From positions 158,921,753 through 158,985,752 of the forward strand of contig NC_133123.1 of NCBI RefSeq assembly GCF_033568475.1: DNA of 64,000 nt. Direction: 5' to 3'. This stretch comes from Henckelia pumila (Eukaryota; Streptophyta; Magnoliopsida; Lamiales; Gesneriaceae). Made by a program: the position numbers and the translations under genes. This document shows, one piece after another, positions 33,660 through 44,640 of this stretch. Numbering within the stretch: the stretch's first letter is position 1; each line of letters begins with the position of its first letter. A model generated the notes under the pieces. That model ran no database searches. It was not told the origin of the DNA and saw nothing but the letters and a program-made list of their open reading frames with translations.

Positions 33660-36600
33660 GGACAGCCTGCTGGGAGTTCTCACTTGAAGCCGCGGGCTTT
33701 TGGCTAGGTGTTTTCCTTGAGGCACGATCAGGCAGTGGAGGAGAACGAGAAGGTCATCGCAGGTACATTTTTGTTATTTGGCATACCTGCTCTTGTACTT
33801 ATTGACACTGGTGCATCTCATTCCTTGATTTCTAAACGTTTTGTTAAGAGGCATAAGTTACCATGCATTGCACTAGACGTAGTAGTTTCTATTTCTACTC
33901 CGACGGGTCAATCTGCTTTGGCTAAGACTCTAGTGATGGGTTGCCCTTTAGAGTTCGAAGGGAACATTCTGATAGCGAATCTCATGGTTCTGGCGATGAA
34001 TGACTTTGATTGTATTCTGGGGATAGACATGCTGACTACCTATCGAGCTTCATTAGACTGCTATCAGAGATTAGTACGCTTTCATCCGGATGGGAGTGAT
34101 AGCTGGTTTTTCTATGGTAAGGGAGCGCGACCCCCGATGCCATTGGTATCAGCTTTGAGAGCCTGTCGAGCTCTAGAGTCTGGTGGGGAGCTCCTGTACT
34201 CTTTGTGAAGATGAAGGATGGGTCTATGCGTCTGTGCATTGAATACCGACAGATGAACCGTGTTACTGTGAAGAACAAGTATCCTTTGCCTCATATTGAC
34301 GACTTGTTCGATTAGTTGCAGGGTACTTTGGTTTACTCCAAGATTGACTTGAGATCTGGGTATCATCAGATGAGAGTCCGAGATCAGGACATAGCCAAGA
34401 ATAAATTCCGTACTCGCTATGGGCATTACGAGTTTCTAGTGATGCCGTTTGGATTGACTAATGCGCCGGCTATATTTATGGATCTGATGAACCGTGTCTT
34501 TAGGGAGTATTTGGACAAGTTTGTCGTGGTTTTCATTGAAGACATTCTGGTGTATTCGCGTAATGCGGACGAGCATGTTTCTCACTTGAGGTTGGTACTG
34601 CAGACTCTTCGGGATGAGCAGTTGTATGCCAAACTGAGTAAGTGTGAGTTCTGGATGGATCAAGTGGTTTTTCTTGGCCATATCATATCCAAGGAGGGGA
34701 TTTCTGTTGATCCAAGCAAGATTGAGGCTGTGCTTAATTGGTCGCGTCCGACGACGGTTGCTGAGATCCGTAGTTTTCTGAGTCTAACATGATATTATCG
34801 TCGCTTCATTTTGAACTTCTCTCAGCTAGCTCGACCGTTGATGCAGCTTACCCGCAAGGGTGTTGATTTCTACTGGTCATCAGAGTGTGAGGAGAATTTT
34901 TGTGAGTTTCGACGGCGTTTGACTTCTGCGCCGGTGTTGGCATTACCGTCAGGATCTGAATGGTATGTGGTTTACACAAATGCTTCTGTTCAGGGGTTAG
35001 GTTGTGTCCTGACTCAGAATGGGCATGTGATCGCAACGCTTCTAGACAGTTGAAGTTGCACGAAGACAATTATCCAATTCATGATTTGGAGTTGGCAGCC
35101 ATTGTGTTCACTTTGAAGTTTGAAGATCTGGCGTCATTATTTGTATGGCGAGAAATTTGAGATTTTCACCGACCACAAGAGTCTCAAGTACTTGTTCACT
35201 CAGGCGGAGTTGAACATGAGGCAGAGGCGTTGGATGGACTTTCTTAAGGATTATGATTGCGAGATTAAGTACCATCCGGGAGCTGCTAATCTCACTGCTG
35301 ATGTTTTGAGTCGCAAGGTGCGACTATCCGCACTTCAGACATGTTCGATGTCTAATGCGATCGAGGAGTGTTGTTCTTCAGGTTATACCTTCAAGCACAA
35401 GAAAGGTATGCAGAGTATCCAGATGTTTGCGATATTATATGAGCCAGCCTTGTATTCGCGGATTCGGGATGCTCAGATGTCTGATCAAAGACCCAACGTT
35501 TGGCTCGTCTAGCCAACGAGGGTAGCACGTTTGGATATCACTATCAGTCAGATGTTTTTCTGTGTTTGTATGGTAGGCTTGTGATTCCGGAGGATGAAGA
35601 GTTGCGATAGGAGATCTTGTCTCAGGCACATCGCACTAAGTTGAGTATTCATCCTGGGAGCAATAAGATGTACAAAGATCTATATACTCGGTTTTGGTGG
35701 AAGGGAATGAAACGCAGTGTGTATCAGTATGTTTCGAAATGTTTGGTCATCAGCAGGTCAAGGCAGAGCACCGACGACCTGGCATTTTGCTTCACAGTCT
35801 GCCTATTCCTGAGTGGAAATGAGAGTTTATCACGATGGATTTTGTGACCCATTTGCCGGTATCCTCGAGGAATTGTGATGCTATCTGGGTTGTGGTGGAC
35901 CGACTCACCAAGTCAGCTCATTTCATTTCCTATAGCCGAGAGTACAATGTGGATCGTATGGCTCGGTTGTGCATTCAGGAGATCGTTCGACTTCATGGAG
36001 TGCCTGTGAGCATTGTCAGCGATCGAGACCCCAAGTTTATTTCTAGGTTCTGGGGGAGTGTTCAGCATGCGATGGACACTACTCTCAGTTTGAGTACTGC
36101 CTCATCCAGAGACAGATGGTCAGTCAAAGTGCACTATCCGTACTTTGGAGGATATGCTTCGAGCGTGCATTATGGATTTTGGTTCATCCTGGCAAGATCA
36201 TTTTCCATTGATTGAGTTCGCATACAACAACAGCTATCATCGTAAAATTGGGATGGCACCGTTTGAGGAGTTGTACAGACAACGTTGTCATACTCCACTT
36301 TTCTGGGAAAAAGTGGAGGAGAGACAGGAAGAGGGACCAGAGTTAGTCCAGCAGGCAGCAGATATTATTGATCAGATCAAGAAACGGATTAAGACTGCAA
36401 AGGATCTACAGGCCAGCTATGCCAATACTAAGCGTATGCCTTTGCAGTTTGACGTTGGGAAGAAGGTATTTCTGAGAGTTTCACCTTTTCGCAGGATTAT
36501 CAGATTTGGCCTCAAGGGCAAATTTTCTCCCAGATTTATCGGTCCGTTTGAGATCTTGGAGAGCATTGGCGATTTAGCGTATCGGCTAGCCTTGCCATCG

Positions 36601-36870
36601 TATCTGTCCAGTATTCATGATGTGTTTCACGTATCTCTGTTGATATGGTATGTGATGGATCAGTCTCATATTCTAAAGCCGTCTGAAGTTAAGGTGGATA
36701 CGGATTTGACCTATATTGAGAGACCTATTCATATCCTGGATCATAAGAATAAGGTCTTGCGGAATAAATTCATTCCTCTGGTTTTAGTTCAATGGCAGCG
36801 TCGAGGCACTGAAGAAGTCACTTGGGAGCTCGAGAGCAGGTTGCATTCGGAACATCCTGAGTTATTTTGA
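33660..36870 (+). pseudogene. Gypsy B protease, RT, RNase H, integrase, chromodomain-like end
   Basis: Protease keeps [10 protein letters not shown] (near 33803). About 330 bases between the protease end (RALESGGE) and RT ([13 protein letters not shown]) are missing compared with C, shifting the frame at about 34190. The RT catalytic box reads FIEDILVYS, Asp to Glu. RNase H reads [12 protein letters not shown], Asp to Asn. Integrase (35617-36330) keeps WVVVDRLTKSAHF and IVSDRDPKF, but a frameshift near 36100 breaks the HPETDGQ block. The C-terminal 36145-36870 is open and ends with [19 protein letters not shown]. It cannot make active enzymes. Confidence 0.88.
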
Positions 36871-37003
36871 CTTTATTTCCCTGTTTTATTCGGTTGTGAA
36901 CTTTGTAAACATTTAATTTGAATAAAGAATGTTCTGCATATTGTTTATTCTGTCAGTACTTAAGATCTGATTTTGAGGATGAAATATCTTAAATGGGGTA
37001 GAA

Positions 37004-38329
37004 TGTAGTAGCCCGTACCCAGAATTAGTGAGTAATTGTTATTAATCCAACAAATCATGTTAGTTTAGATTAAATATGATTAAGGGGATTTCTAATAGAT
37101 TAGCGGAGTCCGGAAATGGACCCAAAATGATCAGAATGGTCCGGAGGGTAAGGTGGAATCGACGCAATGTCCTAGGATCGGATGCAACGTTTGTGCCAAC
37201 AAGAATGTGTCACTGCTTACGCACATGATGTGACGTTTGAACGCAACGATGGAGAATGGACGCAACAAAGGTAGAACAGAAGCAACGATGGAGGAACAGA
37301 CGTTCCGTTCGATGTCTATAAATAGAGGTGCCGAGATTCATTTCCAAGCACACCTTTCACCTCTCTTCTCTCGATTCCTTGGTCTTCAAGCTTAGATCTA
37401 GGGCATTCTAGACGTCCCATTGGGAATACGGAAGTGGCGTAGCGATCCAGACGTCGTAGCGGAGCTGTGGCCTAGTTTTGAGGCAAGCGACAACAACGGG
37501 CTAACGACGAACGAAGGTATAGCTTTTGCTTCCTAAAAATATTTAGGAGTATGCAATAGCTTAGTTAAGGCTTTTAGAGCACTTTCATGATATTAGTATC
37601 ATTTCACAGTGTAGGTTTGGACAATAGGCGTGGACTTAGAGCTGGTAGAGCTTGCCTAGTATTTGAGGTACGAAAGTACTGTTCGAGATATCCTGACTGA
37701 GTATGCATGTATTATGTGACTGCATGATTTATATGACATGATTTTATGTTTCATGCATTTGCATCTTGAGCTATCTCTTTTGAGATGTCTGTTAGTAGGG
37801 TTTTACCCTATCCTGTTAGTGGATAGACTTCCATCAATTTGGGTCCGGCGTATCCACTGGTATTTTGGTATGTGAGTCACCTCCTGAAGCGATGACACAG
37901 CATGCTACATACCAGGGCCCAGTCTATCTTTGTTATCTAATTCTTGACCTCTAGTCAGTAGGTGGTACACTTGCATTCATGTATACTCATACTCTCGTGC
38001 TGAGCATTTTATGCTCACGTCTCGTACTTTGTGTTTTTGGACACCCTATTCCATGGGGCAGGTTTGCGATTGGATGAGGATGGTTGATCCAAGAGGGGCT
38101 AGGCAGTGGTTGAACAGCTGAAGCTTCGCCTAGGTTTTTTATTTTATTGTATTGGGTTGATACAACATTTGATTTGGTTGTATAACCATTTGGAGTAATT
38201 GCATATTCATTTCCTTGGGATTGTATCTTTGTTTATTGTTTCCGCAGCTTAATTTTGGTTTATTGTTTAATTAAGTTAATTACATGCCTAAGTTCTGTTT
38301 AGTAGGTGATTTCGGTAAGGGTCACTGTA
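37004..38329 (+). repeat. 3' LTR of gypsy B
   Basis: 1326 bp, TGTAGTAGCCCGTACCC to GGTCACTGTA. U3 repeats at about 37150-37312 are more decayed than in the 5' LTR. TATAAATA is at 37317-37324. Confidence 0.88.
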
Positions 38330-40600
38330 CTCCAGGTCTTGAGGGAGAGACAGTTGTATGCGAAGTTGAGCAAGTGTGACTTCTTGATTGATCGAGTTGT
38401 ATTCCTTGGTCATGTCATTTCTCAGGAGGGAGTATCTATTGACCCCAGCAAGACAGATGCTATTTTGAATTGTTCGCGTCCGACTACAGCTTCTGAGATC
38501 CGTAGTTTCCTTGATTTGGCAGGGTACTACCGGCATTTTGTGGAGAATTTCTCTCAGATAGCTAGGCCTTTGACACAGTTGACAAAGAAAGATGCTTCTT
38601 TCGTGTGGTCTGATGCTTGTGAAGAAAGTTTTCGAGAGCTGAGACGTCATTTGACGACAACGCCAGTTCTTGCTTTGCCGTCTGGATCAGGTGGGTTTGT
38701 AGTCTACAATAATGCTTCTCTCCAGGGTTTGGGGTGCGTGTTGACTTAGAATGGCCACGTGATTGCGTATGCTTCCAGACAGTTGAAAACTCACGAGGAG
38801 AACTATCGCGTACATGATCTAGAGCTTGCAGCCATTGTCTTTGCTATGAAGATATGGCGTCACTATTTGTACGGGGAAAGATTCGAGATCTTCACCGATC
38901 ATAAGAGTTTGAAGTATCTGTTCACTCAGGCTGAGTTGAACATGCGGCATCATCGTTGGATGGATCTGTTGAAGGATTATGATTGTGAGATCAAGTACCA
39001 TCTAGGTTCATCGAACCCCGTTGCTGATGCGCTTAGTCGCAAGGTCTATGTGAGTTCCCTTCTTACAAGTTCAGTTTCGAAGGTAGTGGATGAATGTTGT
39101 TCTTTGGGATTCACGTTCCGTCATAAGAAAGAACAGCAAGTGATTCATGTTTCTTCTGTGCTTGCATATCCAGCATTGTATTGACGAATCCGGGAAGCTC
39201 ATAATTCTGATCTGAGGACTCAGAATTTAGCCCGTCTGGATGAAAGTGGTAATACTTCTGGTTTCCATCTGCAGGGAGACGGTATGTTGTGTCTTTCTGG
39301 TCGAGTAGTGGTGCCCGACGATTCTTCTTTAAGGGTCGAGATCTTATCGCAAGCTCACTGCAATAGATTTTCTATACATCCAGGCAGGATGAAGATGTAT
39401 AAGGATCTTCGCACTTGATTTTTGTGGAAAGGGATGAAACGCAGCGTCTATCAGTTTGTATCCCGATGCCTTGTGTGTCAGCAGGTCAAGGCAGAGTTTA
39501 GACGACCCGGAGGGTTACTTCACAGCTTAGAGATTCCTGAGTGGAAGTGGGAGAATGTGACAATGGATTATGTCACCCACTTGCCTATGTCTTCTAGGAA
39601 TTGTGATGCTATTTGGGTTGTCGTGGATCGATTATCTAATTCAGCACATTTTCTTCCCTATAATCAAGATTATACCTTTGATAGGATGGTGCAATTGTAT
39701 GTGCGAGAGATTGTTCGATTACATGGCATTCCGTTGAGTATTGTCAGCGACAGAGATCCAAGGTTTACCTCTAGGTTTTGGGGTAGCTTACAGCGAGCTC
39801 TTGACACTACTCTGAGTTTGAGTACAGCTTACCACCCGGAGACCAACGGGCAGAGTGAGAGGACTATTCGTACTCTCGAGGATATGCTTCGAGCTACAGT
39901 GATGGATTTTGGTCCAACGTGGCATGACCACTTGGCGTTAGTGGAGTTTGCTTATAACAACAGTTACCATAGCAGCATTGGCATGGCACCATTCGAGGCC
40001 TTATACGGACGTCGTTGTCGTACGCCTTTGTTTTGGGATGAGGTTGGCAAGCATCAAGTTGAGGGTCCTCAGATGATTCAGCAGATGACCGATGCAGTGG
40101 AGATGATCCATAAGAGAATTTAGGCAGCCCAGGATCGACAGGCTAGTTACGCTAACACTCACCGCAGACCATTACATTTCGAGGCAGAGGATCATGTGTT
40201 CCTGCGAGTGTCACCTTTCCGGAAGGTGATGAGATTTGGACTCAAAGGCAAGTTTTCGCCGAGATTTATCGGTCCGTTCGAGATTTTTGAGAAAGTTGGA
40301 GACTTGGATTATCATCTAGCATTGCCACCGTATCTTTCCAGAATCCATGATGTGTTACACGTGTCTTTGCTGAGGTAGTACGTGGCGGATGAGTTGCACA
40401 TCATGCATTCGACAGAGGTGAAATTGGATCAGGATTTGTCCTACGTGGAGAGACCTCTCAGGATTCTTGACAGAAATGACAAGGTGCTTTGCAATAAGAG
40501 CATACTCTTGGTGATGGTGCAGTGGCAGCACAGAAGTACATAGGAGGATACTTGGCAACTGGAAAGCCGGATGCGAGCTGAGTATCCAGAGTTTTTTTGA
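38330..40600 (+). pseudogene. Gypsy A pol remainder: RT end, RNase H, integrase, chromodomain-like end
   Basis: The frame resumes at [18 protein letters not shown], beyond the RT catalytic box, so the palm is absent. RNase H reads VVYNNASLQGLG (catalytic Asp to Asn). TAG at 38747 replaces the Gln seen in VLTQNGH of relatives. Integrase 39422-40123 is long and open, with WVVVDRLSNSAHF, IVSDRDPRF and HPETNGQSERT. Stops recur at 39182, 39418, 40121 and 40376, plus one near 40541. The end reads MVQWQHRST(stop)EDTW. It is clearly dead. Confidence 0.88.
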
Positions 40601-40733
40601 TATTTTGTACTTTTCTTTGTAAGGAAGATTTTTACTTTGTAATGTTCAGTTGTAATAAAGAACATCTAGTTGACTTTTCATGTTTTCCTCTATACTTAAA
40701 TTTTGAGGATGAAATTTCTTAAGTGGGGGAGAA

Positions 40734-42191
40734 TTTAGTGACCCGTATCCAGAATTACTGATTAATGAGTAAATAATCATGTGATCATGTTTATATTTAG
40801 TAAAACATGATTAAGGGGTTTCCAAAAGAATCTAAGGAGTCCAAAAATGGATCCAGAACACTTGAAAATGGCCGGGAAGGTTCCGAGAGTTCGGAGGGTT
40901 CGAAGGCTCCGAACCATGTTAGGAGGCTCCAAACGGGTTCGGAGGATCCAAAGAAAATGCGTCATTGGTGACGTCACTGATGGGAATTTGGGGGATCCGA
41001 AGTCAGGATCGGAGGCTCCGAACAGGAATGGAGGCTCCGAAGTCAGGAACGAAGGATCCGAACCAGTTCGGAGGCTCCGAAGTCGAGTTCGGAGGCTCCG
41101 AACTGTGGCTATAAATAGGGGAGCCAAAATCCATTTTCACTCGCACCTCTCCTCGCTTCTCTCTCAATTCCTAGGTCTTCTAACTCAGATCTAGGGAGAT
41201 CTAGGCGTTCTATAGGGAATCCAAAAGTGTCATAGCAATCCAGATATCGTAGCGGAGCTGTGGCCTAGTTTTGAGGCAAGCGACAGCAAAGGGCTAATGA
41301 CGGACGCGAGTATTGCTTGGCTTCCTAAAAATATTTAAGAGTATAGAATAGTTCAGTTAAGGCTTTTAGAGCTTAATTATTGATGCATGGGTAACTACAT
41401 TGTGGTAGCAGTAGACTGGACTAGTAGGCGTGGGATCTAAACCGATGGTGCTAGGAATTACCTGCAATTGTTAGAGGTATGTAAGTATTGACCGAGATAG
41501 CCGGCATGATATATTTTCATGTATGTTGCATGAGTATGTGCTATATGTTTTATCATGTTTTACCGCCTTAGCACATGCACGATTTTACGTATGACTGCAT
41601 CCCGAGAGATGTGAGTCATTGACAGTCTCCATAGGGAACAGTGATCTCATGTTGGACTCGAGTTAGGTATGACAGTTTTCATATGGGACTTGTATCCTGT
41701 TTTGGATTCGGGTCAGGATGGGGTTGGCTCAGCCCTGATATAGAATATATGAGTACCCCGCGGAGTCGCTTTCTAGCCGGTTCTGTATATTCCTGGCGCC
41801 TTGAGCAGTGTTTTACCTGTGATTTTAAATCATCTGTGTGCGCATATTTGTACTTATATCATTGCTTATGTATTGAGCGTAGTCGCTCACGCCCCTGTGT
41901 TTGGATATTATGATGTACCTTGTGACGGGGCAAGTTTGAGGCTGGACGGTCCAGGCGGCTCTCAGCAGGATTGAGGATCCGAGAGCGTGAGGTTTTAGAG
42001 GGTAGGGATTGTTTACCCTGAACCTTCGATTTGGTTGTATAATGGTATTTATACACATATATTATCTTCGGTTGTATTCTACCGATTGGATTTGTTGTAT
42101 TTTAAATTATCCGCTCCTTACGCTTTAATTATTATTGCATGCGTTTTATTATAACTCCGATTAGATAGTGAATACGGGTTGGGTCACTAAA
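40734..42191 (+). repeat. 3' LTR of gypsy A
   Basis: About 1.46 kb, starting TTTAGTGACCCG (second base changed from G) after the purine tract. The palindrome array at about 40890-41102 has fewer units than the 5' LTR. TGACGTCA is kept at 40969-40976 and TATAAATA at 41110-41117. Confidence 0.88.
40890..41102. promoter_or_regulatory. Palindrome array in U3 of gypsy A (3' LTR)
   Basis: The last perfect unit TTCGGAGGCTCCGAA is at 41088-41102, eight bases before TATA. About one unit present in the 5' LTR (near 20960-20978) is missing here, and several others have lost symmetry. Confidence 0.75.
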
Positions 42192-42844
42192 AAAAGATGA
42201 TTTTTTTTAGGATTGGTTACACCTTCTCTATGAAACCATATTTTCATTGTTGCATATATGCTTGACCCTATAAAATAGAGTAAAATGTAAATTATACTCA
42301 CATTTATAGATAGATAAATATCAATAAGAAACAATATATATACACATCAATATAATGAAATATGCATTACAAAATGATATCTCCCTTATTTTCTTACGAA
42401 TGTAGATCGTAACAACGAATCAATCATAGCTTAAGCGTGTCTACTTCAAGGATAACTCTAATTGAGTTATTTGTGTATTTTGATTGAATCATTATATCAT
42501 TGTTTTATATTTGTATATATTAAGTGTGTGTTCAAATAAAATGATAATTGTTTTTGTATATATGATATACTTTTCAAAATTTCATCAGTAAAAAGGTAAA
42601 TAGTGATATGATATATATATAGAAACACACATACAAAATTTATTGAACATTTCACACAAATATATGGTAAACTACCAAAATTTGATTTGGTAGAATATAT
42701 ATTATATATATCATTTATGCAATATTTTTCATATATATTATAAATATATCAAAATCTGAACTGAAGCAAGTTTTCAGACGTAATTAGCTCCATAAAAAAT
42801 GTCCATACCACTAATATTTATCTCTATCCTTTTTATAACATAAT
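42192..42844. other. AT-rich intergenic stretch between elements
   Basis: No gene recognised. It may include the continuation of the Helitron-like element interrupted by gypsy A, but no 5' TC end could be fixed. Bases 42640-42760 weakly resemble the minisatellite at 48040-49007 (GGTAAACTACCAAAATTTG, ATATATCATTTATG). Confidence 0.5.
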
Positions 42845-43075
42845 TGTTATAATATTATGAATGTCAAAGATTTGGGTGATCGGAGAAAATCATAATCAAA
42901 TCTGTGGGAGATGTTAAAGAATCAATATAATATCACTTTCTTGTAATATCATAGTTAACATACCCGAGAATTTCTTGTACCTATAAATATGTCACTCATG
43001 TAATACTTTTGATATATTGAATTTACTTGTTTTCTTTGCATATTCTTTGGTTAGTTTCTTCTTTATTTTACAACA
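42845..43075 (+). repeat. 5' LTR of copia E
   Basis: 231 bp. It contains CCTATAAATA near 42980 as a likely TATA box. It matches the 3' LTR with about a dozen differences by eye. Confidence 0.9.
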
Positions 43076-43611
43076 CATTATCAACATGATTTAGATATTA
43101 TTTTTATTTTGAAATTTTTAAAGAAAAGTCACGCAATTCATCACTGATTCTTGAATTTCTTGTACTATTGTTTTCATCGAATTTTTATATATGCACTGTT
43201 CTTAGTTCTCATCATATTCTTATTTATCCTAATTATAAACGTAGGACACATCATCTCTTATGTGCCTTGTACGTGTATTTCTTTGTCAAGATCGTGTCAT
43301 TCCTTGTCCTCTTTTGATTGGCATGTATATAGATGATATGTGATGACATGATGTGTGAATTAAATTCCCTAGTTAAAGCATGATTAATTTTGCACTATTG
43401 AATACATGATTAATTTTGTTTTCTCGTTTTATTTGTTTAAATTTATTGGATATCATGCATCACATATAAATTAGATATAATCATATTAAATATGGATTCT
43501 AGCTTGTCTCGAATCATGTTTTTATTCCAATCATGTTATGCCATGTATATGTTTAAATTCGGTTTAATTAACGTGACTGATTCATGATTTTTGTGAAATA
43601 TAGATTTCATC

Positions 43612-44640
43612 ATGTCGAATATCTCAAAACTTGAATTTGACGCCCTTGATATCTCCAGCAAAAATTATATCTCTTGGATACTAGATGCTGAAATACATCT
43701 AGATGTTATGGGTATTGGAGATACCATCAAAGTGGAAAATAAAGAATCACTACAAAATCGTGCAAAGGCTATGATATTCCTTCGTCACCATCTTCATGAT
43801 GGTTTGAAAATTGAATATTTGACGATAAAAGATCCGCTTGATCTATGGAATAATTTGAAAGAGAGATATAGCCATCAAAAGATGATGATTCTTCCAAAAG
43901 CACGATATGATTAGATGCACTTGCGCTTACAAGATTTTAAGTCTGTAAGTGAATATAATTCTTCATTGTTTCGCATCAGTTCACAATTGAAATTGTGTAG
44001 AGAGAAAATAACTGATGATGATTTGTTAGAAAAAACATATTCCACATTTCATGCCTCTAATGTTGTCTTACAACATCAGTATAGAGAGAAAGGTTTCAAG
44101 AAGTATTCTGATTTGATTTCATGTGTTTCTTGTGGCTGAGCAAAATAATAAGTTATTGATGAAAAATTATGAAATTCGTCCCACGGGTGCCAAACCATTC
44201 CCTGAAGTGAATGTGGCAATGCATGATAAAAAGATGAAACAAAATAAGATCGGATTTGGTCGTGGTCATGGGCATAGCCGTGGCCGTGGGCGCAGTCGAT
44301 GACGCTTTCATCCATATGGCCGTGGGCATGAAAAATCTCGTTACTTTAACGATGGTTATAATAATAATAATGATCAAAAGAATGGAAGTTCCAAAAAGTG
44401 TGGTAATGACCAAGAGATCAAATGTTGAAAGTGGTCAAAACGATAAATCAATGAATTCAGAAAATGGGTGCTATAGATGTGGAGATAAAATGCATTGATA
44501 TAATAATTATCGTGCATCGAAACATCTTGTTGATCTTTATCAAGCATCAAAAGAAAAATCAAAGGATGCTGAGACTAATTTTATGTATCAAGGTGATGAT
44601 TTAAAGTCAAGACCCATCTCTGTCCGCACATTTTGACATT
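43612..44640 (+). pseudogene. Copia E gag
   Basis: The ATG at 43612 starts MSNISKLEFDALDI, a typical copia gag opening, with NYISWILDAEIHL and DLWNNLKERYSHQK. A TAG at 43912-43914 stands where relatives have Trp (ARYDW), then the frame continues MHLRLQDFKSVSEYNSSLF to 44139. After a frame change come an Arg/Gly/His-rich segment (GFGRGHGHSRGRGRSR) and a zinc-knuckle start CYRCGDKMH, cut by a stop where relatives have HW. It is broken in at least four places. Confidence 0.85.

Larger units (their letters stand above)
23537..38329 (+). mobile_element. Ty3/gypsy element B nested in A
   Basis: The left LTR is split by element C (23537-24646 and 32432-32647); the right LTR is 37004-38329. Without C the two have the same length, 1326 bp. 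Both start TGTAGTAGCCCGTACCC. The degenerate primer site TGTTATCAGAGC is at 32652-32663, and the purine tract before the right LTR is AAATGGGGTAGAA. Gag-pol (32724-36870) is complete in order but disabled. Flanks (CGTGT and CTCCA) do not match and A is missing sequence here, so a simple insertion is not preserved. Confidence 0.88.
20740..42191 (+). mobile_element. Ty3/gypsy element A, outermost of three nested elements
   Basis: LTRs lie at 20740-22222 and 40734-42191. Primer site TGGTATCAGAGC is at 22228-22239, and the purine tract GTGGGGGAGAAT precedes the 3' LTR. Flanks are runs of A on both sides, so a 5-bp duplication AAAAA is likely but not diagnostic. Gag lies at 22298-23400 and the end of pol at 38330-40600. 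In between, element B is inserted and roughly 1 kb of A (protease C-terminus to RT palm) is missing. The C-terminal region ends in a chromodomain-like block, suggesting the Tekay/Del chromovirus group (inference). Confidence 0.9.

Noticed and set aside
43151..43336. Hydrophobic 61-residue frame in copia E as a membrane protein
   Set aside because: It lies in the leader between primer site and gag. The hydrophobicity follows from T-rich codons.
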